In this document: positions 7,931 through 15,928 of the stretch, one piece after another
Layout: the number at the start of each line of letters is the position of its first letter
Position numbering within the stretch: position 1 is the stretch's first letter
Source: RGIG1828 sp045654685
GTDB lineage: Bacteria; Bacillota; Clostridia; UMGS1810
NCBI GenBank assembly: GCA_045654685.1
Contig: JAZONV010000111.1
Span: forward strand, 1 to 31,636
Direction of reading: 5' to 3'
DNA: 31,636 nucleotides
The notes under the pieces: model-generated
Told to the model about the DNA's origin: nothing
The model's database searches: none
The model's input: only the letters and a program-made list of their open reading frames with translations
Made by a program: the position numbers and the translations under genes

Positions 7931-8118
7931 ACTCGTGTCAAGTCCACAAAATTTAAAACATTAGTTTGCCGATAAATAATTTTTACATATACTATCGGGG
8001 CGAGAAAATCCAGTATTTTCGCGGGTCCTAAGGAAAAGTGCCTGGGGAAAATCAGTGAAAAATTTAAGGGAAAAATAGTAGGTCCTATTATTCACTGTTC
8101 ACCTGACTTGACACGAGT
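7931..8118. repeat. 188-bp MITE-like element with 14-bp terminal inverted repeats, copy 1
   Basis: The ends are perfect inverted repeats, ACTCGTGTCAAGTC and its complement. Inside are GCCGATA/TATCGGG, the hairpin GCGAGAAAAT/ATTTTCGC and a distal stem CAGTGAA/TTCACTG enclosing AATAG/CTATT. It contains no coding capacity. A diverged copy lies at 11436-11696. No clear target duplication is visible. The remaining gap to the next gene (8119-8254) holds only a palindrome, CTTTATATAAAG, near 8155. Confidence 0.75.
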
Positions 8119-8254
8119 AACCACCAAAAAATCTTGGCATCCAGATTATACAGTCTTTATATAAAGAGTGTCGAAAATTTGGTTTAATAAATAGCGAATA
8201 CAAGTCACTGCAGAAACCGTTAAACACTTGTAAGAATAAGGAGGACACCGTTTC

Positions 8255-10156
8255 ATGTATCTTATTAGCATTCCTGTAAATTGTTACAAATTTCACAGAA
8301 TGAGAGATAAGCAGCTCATTCTTGATGAATTGCGTTCATTTGACGCAGACCGGGTTATGCTCAATTTCGAATCAATGCTCGACGGGCATATTGTTCGAGG
8401 CAATCACAGCGAATATCAAAAGCAGCTCGACTATATGAGTGAAGCATGTGCCTTTTTCAAGCAGCATGGTTTTGAAGTTGGAGCATGGTTCTGGGGATTG
8501 CAGTTTGATGAAACTCTTGATTTTATAAAAATAAAAACGGTTCATGGAGATTGCGTAAATAATTTTGCATGCCCTTCCGACGAAGGTTTTTTGCATGTAT
8601 TCAAGAAATGCATAAAAGACATTGCAAAAACCGGCGTCGATATCATCCTTCTGAATGATGATTTGCGTTTTGGTGCATGGGGGAATAGTTTTGGCTGCAT
8701 TTGCGAAAACCATATTGAAATGATACGCAAGCAATTGGGTGAGGAAATCGAAGAAAATATTTTGAAAGAATTTGTTCTTAACGGCGGCAAAAACAAATAC
8801 CGGGATGCATTTATGCATGCGAACAGGATGTCTCTTGAAAATTACGCTGTCACGATGCGTGGGGCAGTTGATGAAATCAATCCGAATATTCGCTTAGGCT
8901 TTTGTGCGTGTATGAGTTCGTGGGATATCGACGGAGATGCTTTTGAACTTGCAAAAATATTTGCAGGCAAGACAAAGCCGCTTTTGCGTTTGATTGGCGC
9001 ACCGTATTGGGCTGTAGGGAAGGCGTGGGGTAATTCCTTGCAGGATGTCGTAGAGCTCGAAAGAATGGAAGCAAGCTGGAATAAAAATCCCGATATAGAA
9101 TTGATTGCCGAGGGGGATGCATACCCACGGCCCAGACTTAATTGCGCAGCAAATTATATAGAGGGCTTTGATACGGCTATACGTGCATCGGGTGCCCTTG
9201 ATGGTATACTTAAAATATGCATTGATTATGCTTCAAATGTTGGATATGAAAGTGGTTATCTCAAACAGTACATTAAGAATAAACCTATCTACGCGGAGAT
9301 TGAAAAACACTTCTCAAATAAAAAGCATTGCGGCATCAGAGTTTATGAGAGTATGAAAAAGGCAGAAATAATGCAGTTGCCTAATGCTCTCGGAGGATGC
9401 AGTGATATGGAGAAAGTGTTTTATTCGTCTGCTTCAAGGGTTCTCTCGGCAAATGCCATACCCACAACATACGAAGGAGCAGGTGTCACGGGAATTGCTT
9501 TCGGTGAAAACGCATATAGCATTTCAAGTGAGAATCTCAATAACGGACTTATAATAGATGCACTTGCCGCAAAGATATTGAATGATATGGGAATAGATGT
9601 TGGTATAGAATCTTTCGGTGAGGGGGAAACGGTAAAATATCAATATGTTTGCGATGATGAAAACTATATTATTGCAGGAAATTGTACTTCTTACGATATA
9701 TGTCTCAGTCCCAACTGTAAAATATTAAGCTATGCTTCAAAAGAATATGAAAATCCAAAGATACCGTTTTGCTATTTGTGCGAAAATGCAGAAGGACAAA
9801 AATTTTTGGTTTTCAACTGCAATGCAAAAGACAACGAAATGCTTTTGAAACACCACGCAAATGCCAAAATCATTGCAGATTATGTCGAATGGTTGTCAGG
9901 CAAAAAATTGCCTGCTTATTGTTATGGTAACCCTAATTTATATCTACAGTGTAAGGAGAATGAAAAGCAACTTGTCATAGGAATATGGAATTTCTTTGAA
10001 GATGAAGTGATAGAACCTGTAATTCAGTTGGCGAAAGAATATAATCGTGCTGAATTTCTATTCGGATCAGGTACGCTTTTGGGTGAGCGTGCTGTTTTGT
10101 CCGATATACAGCCTTACGCTTTCAGAGTTATTGTTTTAGAAAAAGGTGATGCTTAG
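8255..10156 (+). CDS. Putative glycoside-hydrolase-like TIM-barrel protein
   Basis: A 633-residue protein that I could not assign to a named family. The first 340 or so residues read like a (beta/alpha)8 barrel of a glycosidase: GFEVGAWFWG, then GVDIILLNDDLRFGAWGNSF with acidic residues 135-136, NIRLGFCACMSSWDI, and IELIAEGDAYPRPR with Glu286. The C-terminal part resembles the accessory beta domains of GH42-type beta-galactosidases (a flavodoxin-like segment around LAAKILNDMGIDVGIESFGE, then LVIGIWNFFEDEV near the end). There is no signal peptide, so it would act on imported oligosaccharides. AAGGAGG lies 10 nt before the ATG. It stands alone between two repeats of the CTTGACACGAGT family. 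The glycosidase role is inferred from fold-like patterns only. Confidence 0.55.
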   Translation: MYLISIPVNCYKFHRMRDKQLILDELRSFDADRVMLNFESMLDGHIVRGNHSEYQKQLDYMSEACAFFKQHGFEVGAWFWGLQFDETLDFIKIKTVHGDCVNNFACPSDEGFLHVFKKCIKDIAKTGVDIILLNDDLRFGAWGNSFGCICENHIEMIRKQLGEEIEENILKEFVLNGGKNKYRDAFMHANRMSLENYAVTMRGAVDEINPNIRLGFCACMSSWDIDGDAFELAKIFAGKTKPLLRLIGAPYWAVGKAWGNSLQDVVELERMEASWNKNPDIELIAEGDAYPRPRLNCAANYIEGFDTAIRASGALDGILKICIDYASNVGYESGYLKQYIKNKPIYAEIEKHFSNKKHCGIRVYESMKKAEIMQLPNALGGCSDMEKVFYSSASRVLSANAIPTTYEGAGVTGIAFGENAYSISSENLNNGLIIDALAAKILNDMGIDVGIESFGEGETVKYQYVCDDENYIIAGNCTSYDICLSPNCKILSYASKEYENPKIPFCYLCENAEGQKFLVFNCNAKDNEMLLKHHANAKIIADYVEWLSGKKLPAYCYGNPNLYLQCKENEKQLVIGIWNFFEDEVIEPVIQLAKEYNRAEFLFGSGTLLGERAVLSDIQPYAFRVIVLEKGDA

Positions 10157-10193
10157 ATCATCGTCTGTTGATGCTGAAAACTCTAATTTTTTA

Positions 10194-10218
10194 TTTTTAA
10201 TCCAGTCTTGACACGAGT
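10194..10218 (+). repeat. Solo end of the CTTGACACGAGT repeat family
   Basis: Identical over 25 bp to 7200-7224 and in the same orientation. It lies 36 bp before the serine hydrolase start. No matching opposite end follows the preceding gene. Confidence 0.75.
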
Positions 10219-10254
10219 AAATAATGTGGAAAGATGCAGAAAGGATGATTTTCA

Positions 10255-11393
10255 ATGTTTGAAAAATTAAAGAAATTTTGTGATTCATTTTTGGAACTTG
10301 GTGTTCCTGGTTTTGATTTGGTTGTCTATAAAGACGGGGAATGTATCCTTAGATATATGAATGGTTATAATGATCTTGAAAACAAGGTTAAAATGAATGG
10401 AAACGAAAGATACAACATCTATTCCTGTTCGAAGGTTATCACTTGCACAGCGGCTTTACAGTTGTGGGGAAAGGCTTGTTTTCGCTTGAAGATAAACTTT
10501 CCGACTATATGCCTGAATTCAAGGAAATGACGGTTCGAACTGATGAGGGTATCAAAAGGGCAAAAAAACCAATTTTAATTAAGCACTTATTTGAAATGAC
10601 AGCAGGTTTTTCCTACGATTGTTATTCAAATCAATTAAAAAAAGCGATTGAAGAAACAAATGGTAAATGTCCCACTCGTGAGGCAATGAAGTATCTGGCA
10701 AAGGAGCCGCTGCTTTTTGAACCCGGTGACAGATGGGGATATAGTTTATGTCATGATGTTTTGGCGGCTTTTGTATCGATTGTAGCGGATGAAAAATTTG
10801 AAACATATGTAAAAAAGAACATTTTTGATGTTGCCGGAATGAATAATTCTATATTCATGTTGCCTGACAAAGAAATTGAAACCATTTCACCGCAATACAG
10901 ATTTGAAAATGGTAAAGCAATTAATATCGGAAAGCCGATACATAATTATAAAATCGGCACTGAATATGCTTCGGGTGGAGCGGGCGGTATTTCTACCGTA
11001 GATGATTACATAAAGTTTTTAGAGTGCCTCCGCACTTATAAACTCTTAAAGCCAGAAACAGTTAAATTGATGATGAATGACCGTTTAACTGACGAACAAA
11101 AAAGAACATATTGGACAAAAGATACTCACGGCTACGGATTGGGAGTGCGTTGTCCCAAAGGTGATGAAAGGTATTTGGATTTTGGCTGGGGCGGTGCAGC
11201 AGGTGCGTATCTTGCCATTGATGTTCAAAATGCCATTTCTATTTATTTCGGAACACATTTATTATCTTCACCGGCACAGGGTTTGCGTTCAATGCTTTAC
11301 AGATTTATAAGGGCAGAACTGATTGATAACCGCGAATTTGAAAGTGTGTATAAGGATTTGAAAGATTTACATAACTACAATCTAACATATTAA
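10255..11393 (+). CDS. Beta-lactamase-fold serine hydrolase, interrupted by a -1 frameshift
   Basis: A penicillin-binding-protein/class C beta-lactamase-like hydrolase whose two halves lie in different frames. The first frame (10255-10473) carries the nucleophile motif SCSK (Ser57, Lys60) and continues as TAALQLWGK. The second frame continues GLFSLEDKLSDYMPEF and runs to 11393 with WGYSLCHDV (the Tyr motif) and GWGGAAGAY near the C terminus. The join lies at 10467-10473, where GGGAAAG reads G GGA AAG, a sequence fitting the slippery form X XXY YYZ. A -1 slip there gives exactly the expected family sequence, as would restoring one A. The full product would be about 379 residues. AAAGGA precedes the ATG. 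It could be a broken gene, a sequencing error or, less likely, programmed frameshifting. There is no signal peptide; the substrate is unknown. Confidence 0.75.
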
Positions 11394-11435
11394 TGGTAGC
11401 AAAAGAAGTATATCAAACACAAAGGAATAGTTATG

Positions 11436-11696
11436 TAGTGTCAAGTCCATAAAATTTAATATAATAGTTTGCCGATTTATTATATTTACATATATCATCG
11501 GGAGCGAGAAAATCCAGTATTCTCGCGGGTTCTAAAGAATTTTGTTCGGAAAAGAATTAGTGAAAGATTAAGGTGAAAATAGTAGGTCCATATTATGCTT
11601 TAGCATAACAAGGTTCTCGGGTGCCCAACAGAAATCTGTGATTTCGTGTTGGGCGATGGTTCTTATTATTCACTGTTCATCGGTCATGACACGAAC
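11436..11696. repeat. MITE-like element of the CTTGACACGAGT family, copy 2, with an extra hairpin insert
   Basis: It aligns with 7931-8118 over most of its length: GTGTCAAGTCCA, TAGTTTGCCGAT, CGAGAAAATCCAGTATT, AGTAGGTCC and TTATTCACTGTTCA are shared. The ends have drifted (CATGACACGAAC on the right). After AGTAGGTCC it carries about 70 extra bases containing TTATGC/GCATAA and a long stem, GCCCAACAGAAATC paired with GATTTCGTGTTGGGC. The insert falls in the terminal loop of the distal stem, so the outer fold is kept. Confidence 0.7.
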
Positions 11697-11729
11697 TTTG
11701 TCGAATTTTCTGAAAGGAAGTGCATAAAT

Positions 11730-12002
11730 ATGTTGCATGAATATCTTGCAAATGAACTGTGTAACAACAAGTCATTAGGTGCATTGACATATTTACTTGA
11801 AAAAGGAAGAGAATTTGAATTTTCATATAAAGGAACTTTATGCTTTATTTCTCGCTCGGAAACACAAAAAGAAGTTTCAATTTGGATTGATAAGCAAGAG
11901 TACGCTTTTGATAATATTGACGATTTGGCTGAAGCAAAAATAATTGACGATAAAACTTTGTTGGATATATGGAGCGAAATTGAGGTTGAAACCTTGTTTT
12001 AA
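11730..12002 (+). CDS. Hypothetical protein, 90 residues
   Basis: Not recognised. A small, acidic, soluble protein beginning MLHEYLANELCNNK, with a beta-rich middle (FEFSYKGTLCFISRSE, EVSIWIDKQEYAFDN) and a helical end. The ATG at 11730 is preferred to 11646 because AAAGGAAG lies 9 nt before it and the longer version would start inside the repeat element. It is 16 bp upstream of the lipoprotein gene and probably cotranscribed with it. Similar short proteins in clostridia are of unknown function. Confidence 0.6.
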   Translation: MLHEYLANELCNNKSLGALTYLLEKGREFEFSYKGTLCFISRSETQKEVSIWIDKQEYAFDNIDDLAEAKIIDDKTLLDIWSEIEVETLF

Positions 12003-12018
12003 ATAGGAGGAGTGTCTC

Positions 12019-12417
12019 GTGAAAAAACTAATGACGGTTATGTTAGTTGTGATATGTGTTTCGACTTTTGCATCATGCGGAGTAAAGTCTACAAAAGATT
12101 ACGATTTGTATTGTTATGAAATCAATAAAGTTATTAAAGATATTGATTTTGACAAAGGAAATATTGTTGACGGAAAAATAGTTTTATATAATGATGATTT
12201 GGAGGTTTTTAATCGAGATTATGAACAATTTGATGGTGATTTTAACATAAAATATATTCGGAAAGATGATGATAAAATATTTTTCGTTTTGAATGTAGCG
12301 GTTGATGATGAAGAAGGGATCATGTTTGTTAATGATGATACAAACAGTTTAATGGATGGAATAGGTTCGCTGGAAAGGCTGAATGGAAATTCATACAAGT
12401 ATAAGACATTTCAGTAG
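12019..12417 (+). CDS. Small predicted lipoprotein
   Basis: A 132-residue exported protein with a lipoprotein signal: MKK, a hydrophobic core, then FASC with the lipidated Cys at about position 20. The start is GTG at 12019, supported by TAGGAGG 8 nt upstream. The mature part is rich in Asp, Asn and Tyr, with no family I recognise. It directly follows the 90-residue gene, suggesting a two-gene unit. No terminator is evident before the next gene. Confidence 0.7.
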   Translation: MKKLMTVMLVVICVSTFASCGVKSTKDYDLYCYEINKVIKDIDFDKGNIVDGKIVLYNDDLEVFNRDYEQFDGDFNIKYIRKDDDKIFFVLNVAVDDEEGIMFVNDDTNSLMDGIGSLERLNGNSYKYKTFQ

Positions 12418-12481
12418 TCTAATATTTTTGTATTAACAAAAGATAAACTAAAAAATTAGAAATCCAATAGGAGAGATAAAA

Positions 12482-12988
12482 ATGAAATATTTAATAGTTG
12501 TTGATATGCAGGTGGATTTTATAACGGGAAGTCTCGGAAGTAAAATGGCAGAAGCCATTGTAGATAATGTCACAGAAAAAGTGAAATCATTTGACGGAAA
12601 AGTGATTTTTACAAGGGATACACATTATGCTGATTATATGCAAACCCAAGAGGGGAGAAAACTTCCTGTTGAGCACTGCATTAAAGATACTGACGGATGG
12701 CAGATTTGTGATGAATTAAGGAAGTATGCAAAAAATGTAATTGATAAAGAAACGTTTGGCAGCATCAATCTTCCGCAGATAATTGGCGAATTCGGAGAAG
12801 AAATTGAAGAAATTGAGCTTTGTGGACTTTGTACGGACATTTGTGTGATTTCCAATGCTATGATACTAAAAGCCGCTTTTCCGGAAACAAAAATCTCTGT
12901 TGACAGCAAATGCTGTGCAGGAGTGAGTGAAGAAAGTCACAATAATGCGATTAATGCCATGAAAGCGGTTCAGATAGAAATATTATGA
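12482..12988 (+). CDS. Isochorismatase/nicotinamidase-family cysteine hydrolase
   Basis: A cysteine hydrolase of 168 residues. The catalytic triad candidates are Asp8 (VVDMQVDF), Lys89 (VIDKETFGS) and Cys121 (LCGLCTDICV). Metal-site residues typical of nicotinamidases are present: Asp46 and His48 in TRDTH, and His65 in PVEHC. Nicotinamidase converts nicotinamide to nicotinate for NAD salvage, and the metal residues favour this over isochorismatase. The protein is shorter than E. coli PncA, as is usual for clostridial members. AGGAGAG precedes the ATG. It is cytoplasmic. Confidence 0.8.
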   Translation: MKYLIVVDMQVDFITGSLGSKMAEAIVDNVTEKVKSFDGKVIFTRDTHYADYMQTQEGRKLPVEHCIKDTDGWQICDELRKYAKNVIDKETFGSINLPQIIGEFGEEIEEIELCGLCTDICVISNAMILKAAFPETKISVDSKCCAGVSEESHNNAINAMKAVQIEIL

Positions 12989-13078
12989 TTTTGAATGTAC
13001 ATATATGTGATATATAGAAAAAAACTCGTGTTTCTTCATACAACCATGAACAGAATTATGGGATATATAATATTTTTT

Positions 13079-13170
13079 AATGTATAGGGATTTACGCAGT
13101 ATTTAGTTCGCGAGATGAGATGTATATCAAATTATGCTCGCGACTTGGGTGCAGGCTCAGCCTGCTTTTT
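13079..13170 (+). repeat. 92-bp dispersed repeat, copy 2 of 2
   Basis: Matches 4242-4333 base for base except one A/G difference, with the same two hairpins and terminal T run. It lies about 90 bp after the nicotinamidase-like gene and may serve as its terminator. Confidence 0.85.
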
Positions 13171-13325
13171 ACTGTATAGGAACTTCGTTCCTATACAGTA
13201 AAAATTTTATTATATTGCCGTGCAAAATTTTTGAAAAGCTTTGCTTTTCAAAATGCACATGGCTTAAGAAAAGCGAATTTGCTCCCCCCATCCGCCGCAA
13301 GGCGGAGCGGCGAAGCCACTTTTCT
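13171..13325. repeat. Cluster of palindromes in a 550-bp gene-free stretch
   Basis: Three hairpins lie in a row: 13171-13199 (13-bp arms ACTGTATAGGAAC with a TTC loop), 13220-13258 (GTGCA/TGCAC outside TTTTGAAAAGC/GCTTTTCAAAA) and 13291-13306 (TCCGCC/GGCGGA with a GCAA loop). The last part is clearly more GC-rich than its surroundings. Short frames on both strands here lack ribosome sites. From 13330 to 13540 only a promoter for the next gene is seen. Confidence 0.7.
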
Positions 13326-13461
13326 TGTGCCTTTTACGATGTACTTTTTTGATATAAAATACAGTTTGATTCCGGCATGTATTCTTGCAACATTTTCGGC
13401 AATTCGGGAAGGATATTTTATTTGTGTAAAATCTTGTAAATTTAATAAATAAATTGCAAGT

Positions 13462-13491
13462 TTGATAAAAAAGTGATTTTAATAATATTAT
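13462..13491 (+). promoter_or_regulatory. SigA-type promoter upstream of oadB
   Basis: TTGATA and TATTAT are separated by 18 bp, about 50 bp before the ATG at 13541. Confidence 0.5.
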
Positions 13492-13540
13492 CGTCATAAA
13501 CTATATACTGGGAAAATAATATCATAAAAAGAGGTGCGAT

Positions 13541-14677
13541 ATGAACTTTTTGCTATGTGGGCTTATGGCGATAACATGGAAACAACTTATTATGTACGCA
13601 GTTGGTATATTTTTAATATACCTCGCAATTAAGAAAAACTATGAACCTGCATTACTGCTACCAATGGGATTTGGTGCAATATTAGTGAATATTCCCTTTT
13701 CGGGAGTGCTGAATCAGACAATAGAGGGAATTGGTGAAGTTCAGGGGATAATTGAGTGGCTGTACCAAGTTGGGATTTCAACTTCCGAAGCCATGCCCAT
13801 ATTGTTATTTATCGGTATTGGAGCGATGATAGACTTTGGCCCCCTTCTATCCAACCCAAAAATGTTTTTGTTTGGTGCCGGTGCGCAATTCGGAATATTT
13901 TTGGTCATAGTTTTGGGAGTGGCTCTTGGTTTCGAACTGAAAGATGCCGCCTCAATCGGTATTATAGGCGCAGCCGACGGACCCACGTCAATAATGGTTT
14001 CCCAGGTTTTTAAATCTAAATATATAGGTCAGATAGCCGTTGCGGCATATTCATATATGGCTTTGGTTCCGATTATTCAACCGGCAGTAATAAAAACAAT
14101 CACAACAAAAAAAGAAAGACAAATCAAAATGGCATACAATCCTGCCAATATCTCAAAATCATTAAGAATTGCATTCCCCATAATAATGACATTTGTTGCA
14201 GGCTTTGTTGCTCCAACGGCTGTTGCTTTGATTGGGTTTCTGATGTTCGGAAATCTTTTGCGGGAGTGTGGCGTGCTCAACTCATTATCAGAGGCGGCAC
14301 AAAAAGTCCTCACAAATCTTATCACTCTTTTACTTGGCATAACAATTTCATTCAGCATGATAGCAGACCAATTTGTCAACATCCAAACGCTTATTATTAT
14401 GGCTCTTGGGCTTGTGGCATTTGTGTTTGATACCATAGCCGGCGTGTATTTTGCAAAATTTTTAAACTTGTTCACCAAAAGCAAAACAAATCCCATGGTG
14501 GGTGCGGCGGGAATTTCAGCTTTTCCAATGTCTGCTCGTGTAATTCAAAAACTTGGACAGAAGGAAGACCCTCAAAACTTTTTGCTTATGCATGCGGTGG
14601 GAGCAAATGTGGCAGGACAGATTGCATCTGTACTTGCAGGCGGAATAATACTTAATCTCATTCCGCAACTAATATAG
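13541..14677 (+). CDS. oadB: Sodium-pump decarboxylase beta subunit (OadB/GcdB family)
   Basis: An integral membrane protein of 378 residues and about ten helices, matching the beta subunit of Na+-translocating oxaloacetate, methylmalonyl-CoA or glutaconyl-CoA decarboxylases. This subunit couples decarboxylation of carboxybiotin to export of two Na+. Typical segments are GIGAMIDFGPLLSNP, AQFGIFLVIVLG, SIGIIGAADGPTSI (the conserved Asp region) and MVGAAGISAFPMSARV near the end. AGAGGTG precedes the ATG. A 44-residue gamma-like gene follows at 18 bp. The alpha (carboxyltransferase) and biotin-carrier subunits are not in this window, so the substrate acid cannot be named and the gene symbol is a family name. 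Confidence 0.88.
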   Translation: MNFLLCGLMAITWKQLIMYAVGIFLIYLAIKKNYEPALLLPMGFGAILVNIPFSGVLNQTIEGIGEVQGIIEWLYQVGISTSEAMPILLFIGIGAMIDFGPLLSNPKMFLFGAGAQFGIFLVIVLGVALGFELKDAASIGIIGAADGPTSIMVSQVFKSKYIGQIAVAAYSYMALVPIIQPAVIKTITTKKERQIKMAYNPANISKSLRIAFPIIMTFVAGFVAPTAVALIGFLMFGNLLRECGVLNSLSEAAQKVLTNLITLLLGITISFSMIADQFVNIQTLIIMALGLVAFVFDTIAGVYFAKFLNLFTKSKTNPMVGAAGISAFPMSARVIQKLGQKEDPQNFLLMHAVGANVAGQIASVLAGGIILNLIPQLI

Positions 14678-14695
14678 TAAAAGGGGATATGAATT

Positions 14696-14830
14696 TTGGA
14701 ATATAAAGGAATAATATCGGCAATAAAACTCATGGGGCAGGGCATGGCAACCATCTTTTTTGTTATGGCAACCATCGCTATTATTGTCTATTTGTGCATA
14801 TACTTTTCAAACAGAAAAACCAAAGATTAA
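14696..14830 (+). CDS. OadG-like gamma subunit of sodium-pump decarboxylase, 44 residues
   Basis: A very small membrane protein just after oadB. It reads LMGQGMATIFFVMATIAIIV followed by YLCIYFSNRK: one transmembrane helix after the MGxGM pattern typical of OadG, with a basic cytoplasmic end. Gamma subunits anchor and stabilise the alpha-beta complex. The start is taken as TTG at 14696: an in-frame stop lies at 14690-14692 and AGGGGAT ends 9 nt upstream. The hydrophilic tail is much shorter than in typical OadG and lacks the metal-binding His/Pro-rich segment, so it is a minimal version. The context with oadB is the strongest support. Confidence 0.7.
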   Translation: MEYKGIISAIKLMGQGMATIFFVMATIAIIVYLCIYFSNRKTKD

Positions 14831-14923
14831 TAATGGTACATAGCAAAACGTAACGTTTGGCAATCTTGTTTTGATAAAATCAGTGTAGAAACGCAAGAAG
14901 AAAATCCAAAAGGAGTTTAGAAT

Positions 14924-15751
14924 ATGAATAACTACAAAATCATAGCAACAGACCTTGACGGGACGCTTTTGAATAATCGTGCGGACATAAGCTGTGAGAA
15001 TATACGGGCAATCAGCGAACTTTCCAAAAAAGGAGTGCATGTTGTTCCGGCATCGGGAAGGTCTTTTTCGGAGATGCCGGAAAAAGTGAAAAACCATCCT
15101 GATATCCGATATTTCATATGTTCAAACGGCGCTTCTGTTTTTGATAAAAAAACAGGTGATAAGAAAACATTTTGTATTCAAAAAGATGCTTTGAAAGAGA
15201 TTTTTGGTATTCTCAAATCATATGAGGTACATATATCAGTTCGTCAGGATGGAAAACTTCTGGTTGATTCACGGTATCAGACGGATGAAGATTTTTTGTG
15301 TTATAATGTTTGTGAGCCTCATCAGGTGGTAGTGAAGGACTTTGGAGTATATGTTGATAATTTGGAAGAATTTTGCCTTTCTCGTGATAACATAGAGGTG
15401 GTTTCCGTGTTTTTCAAAAACCTGCGTGAAAAGCAGGAATGCAAGAACGTTCTTGAAAAAAATCAAAATATTTTTGTGACAGGCGTCGATGATTTTAATC
15501 TTGAGATTTTTGATAAATATGCCGGAAAGGATAATGCACTTAAATGTTTTGCGGATATGATGGGTGTGGAATATTCCCGGACAATCAGCATCGGGGATAG
15601 TGATAATGACATTTCAATCACCAAATTTGCAGGCCTCGGACTTGCAACCTCAAATGCCTGTGATTCACTAAAAAAAGTTTCAGATAAGATTATTTGTTCC
15701 AATGAAGAAAATGTCATGGAGCATATTCTTTTAAATTGTTTTAAAAAATGA
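14924..15751 (+). CDS. HAD-superfamily hydrolase, Cof type
   Basis: A Cof-type HAD phosphatase of 275 residues. Motif I is DLDGTLL with Asp10 and Asp12. Motif II is around PASGRSF. Lys202 and GDSDND (224-229) form motifs III and IV. A type IIB cap lies between about 85 and 190. The family dephosphorylates sugar phosphates and other small metabolites; the substrate is not readable. AAAGGAG lies upstream of the ATG. It follows the decarboxylase genes by about 90 bp and precedes a promoter of the next unit. Confidence 0.85.
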   Translation: MNNYKIIATDLDGTLLNNRADISCENIRAISELSKKGVHVVPASGRSFSEMPEKVKNHPDIRYFICSNGASVFDKKTGDKKTFCIQKDALKEIFGILKSYEVHISVRQDGKLLVDSRYQTDEDFLCYNVCEPHQVVVKDFGVYVDNLEEFCLSRDNIEVVSVFFKNLREKQECKNVLEKNQNIFVTGVDDFNLEIFDKYAGKDNALKCFADMMGVEYSRTISIGDSDNDISITKFAGLGLATSNACDSLKKVSDKIICSNEENVMEHILLNCFKK

Positions 15752-15801
15752 AAGGTCACTCAAAATATCATATCAGGGCAAAAAAATAACCAATCAGGTA
15801 A

Positions 15802-15830
15802 TTGCGAAATCAATAATGTTATGGTATAAT
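15802..15830 (+). promoter_or_regulatory. SigA-type promoter of the epimerase-deacetylase-cyclase unit
   Basis: TTGCGA and TATAAT are separated by 17 bp, about 100 bp before the epimerase ATG. The leader that follows can form AATGATTT/AAATCATT. Confidence 0.65.
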
Positions 15831-15928
15831 GATTTCATCGAAGATTAAATCATTAACTTCACAAATGAGTTGGTTTTAAATCATTTGCGAGTTGTATAAT
15901 TAAATGAAATATACGGAGGTAGAAAGTA

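Noticed and set aside
7960..8100. Possible T-box or other known riboswitch before the glycosidase-like gene
   Set aside because: No T-box sequence or other known aptamer core is visible, and the element is a transposable-type repeat with inverted ends.
11646..11729. Longer N terminus of the 90-residue protein
   Set aside because: The extra 28 codons lie in the right end of the repeat element and the ribosome site points to 11730.
13174..13186. GTATAGGAACTTC, identical to one arm of the yeast FRT recombination site
   Set aside because: It is half of a perfect 29-bp native hairpin; the second FRT arm and the 8-bp spacer are absent, so the match is coincidence and not a sign of engineering.
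13134..13497. Overlapping frames of 72-77 codons on both strands
   Set aside because: They cross the palindrome cluster, lack ribosome sites and show no protein-like composition.
15823..15895. Repeat-like leader before the epimerase sharing TATAATGATTTCA with 7024-7036
   Set aside because: The shared 13-mer includes a -10 box and nothing around it matches, so it is not counted as a repeat.
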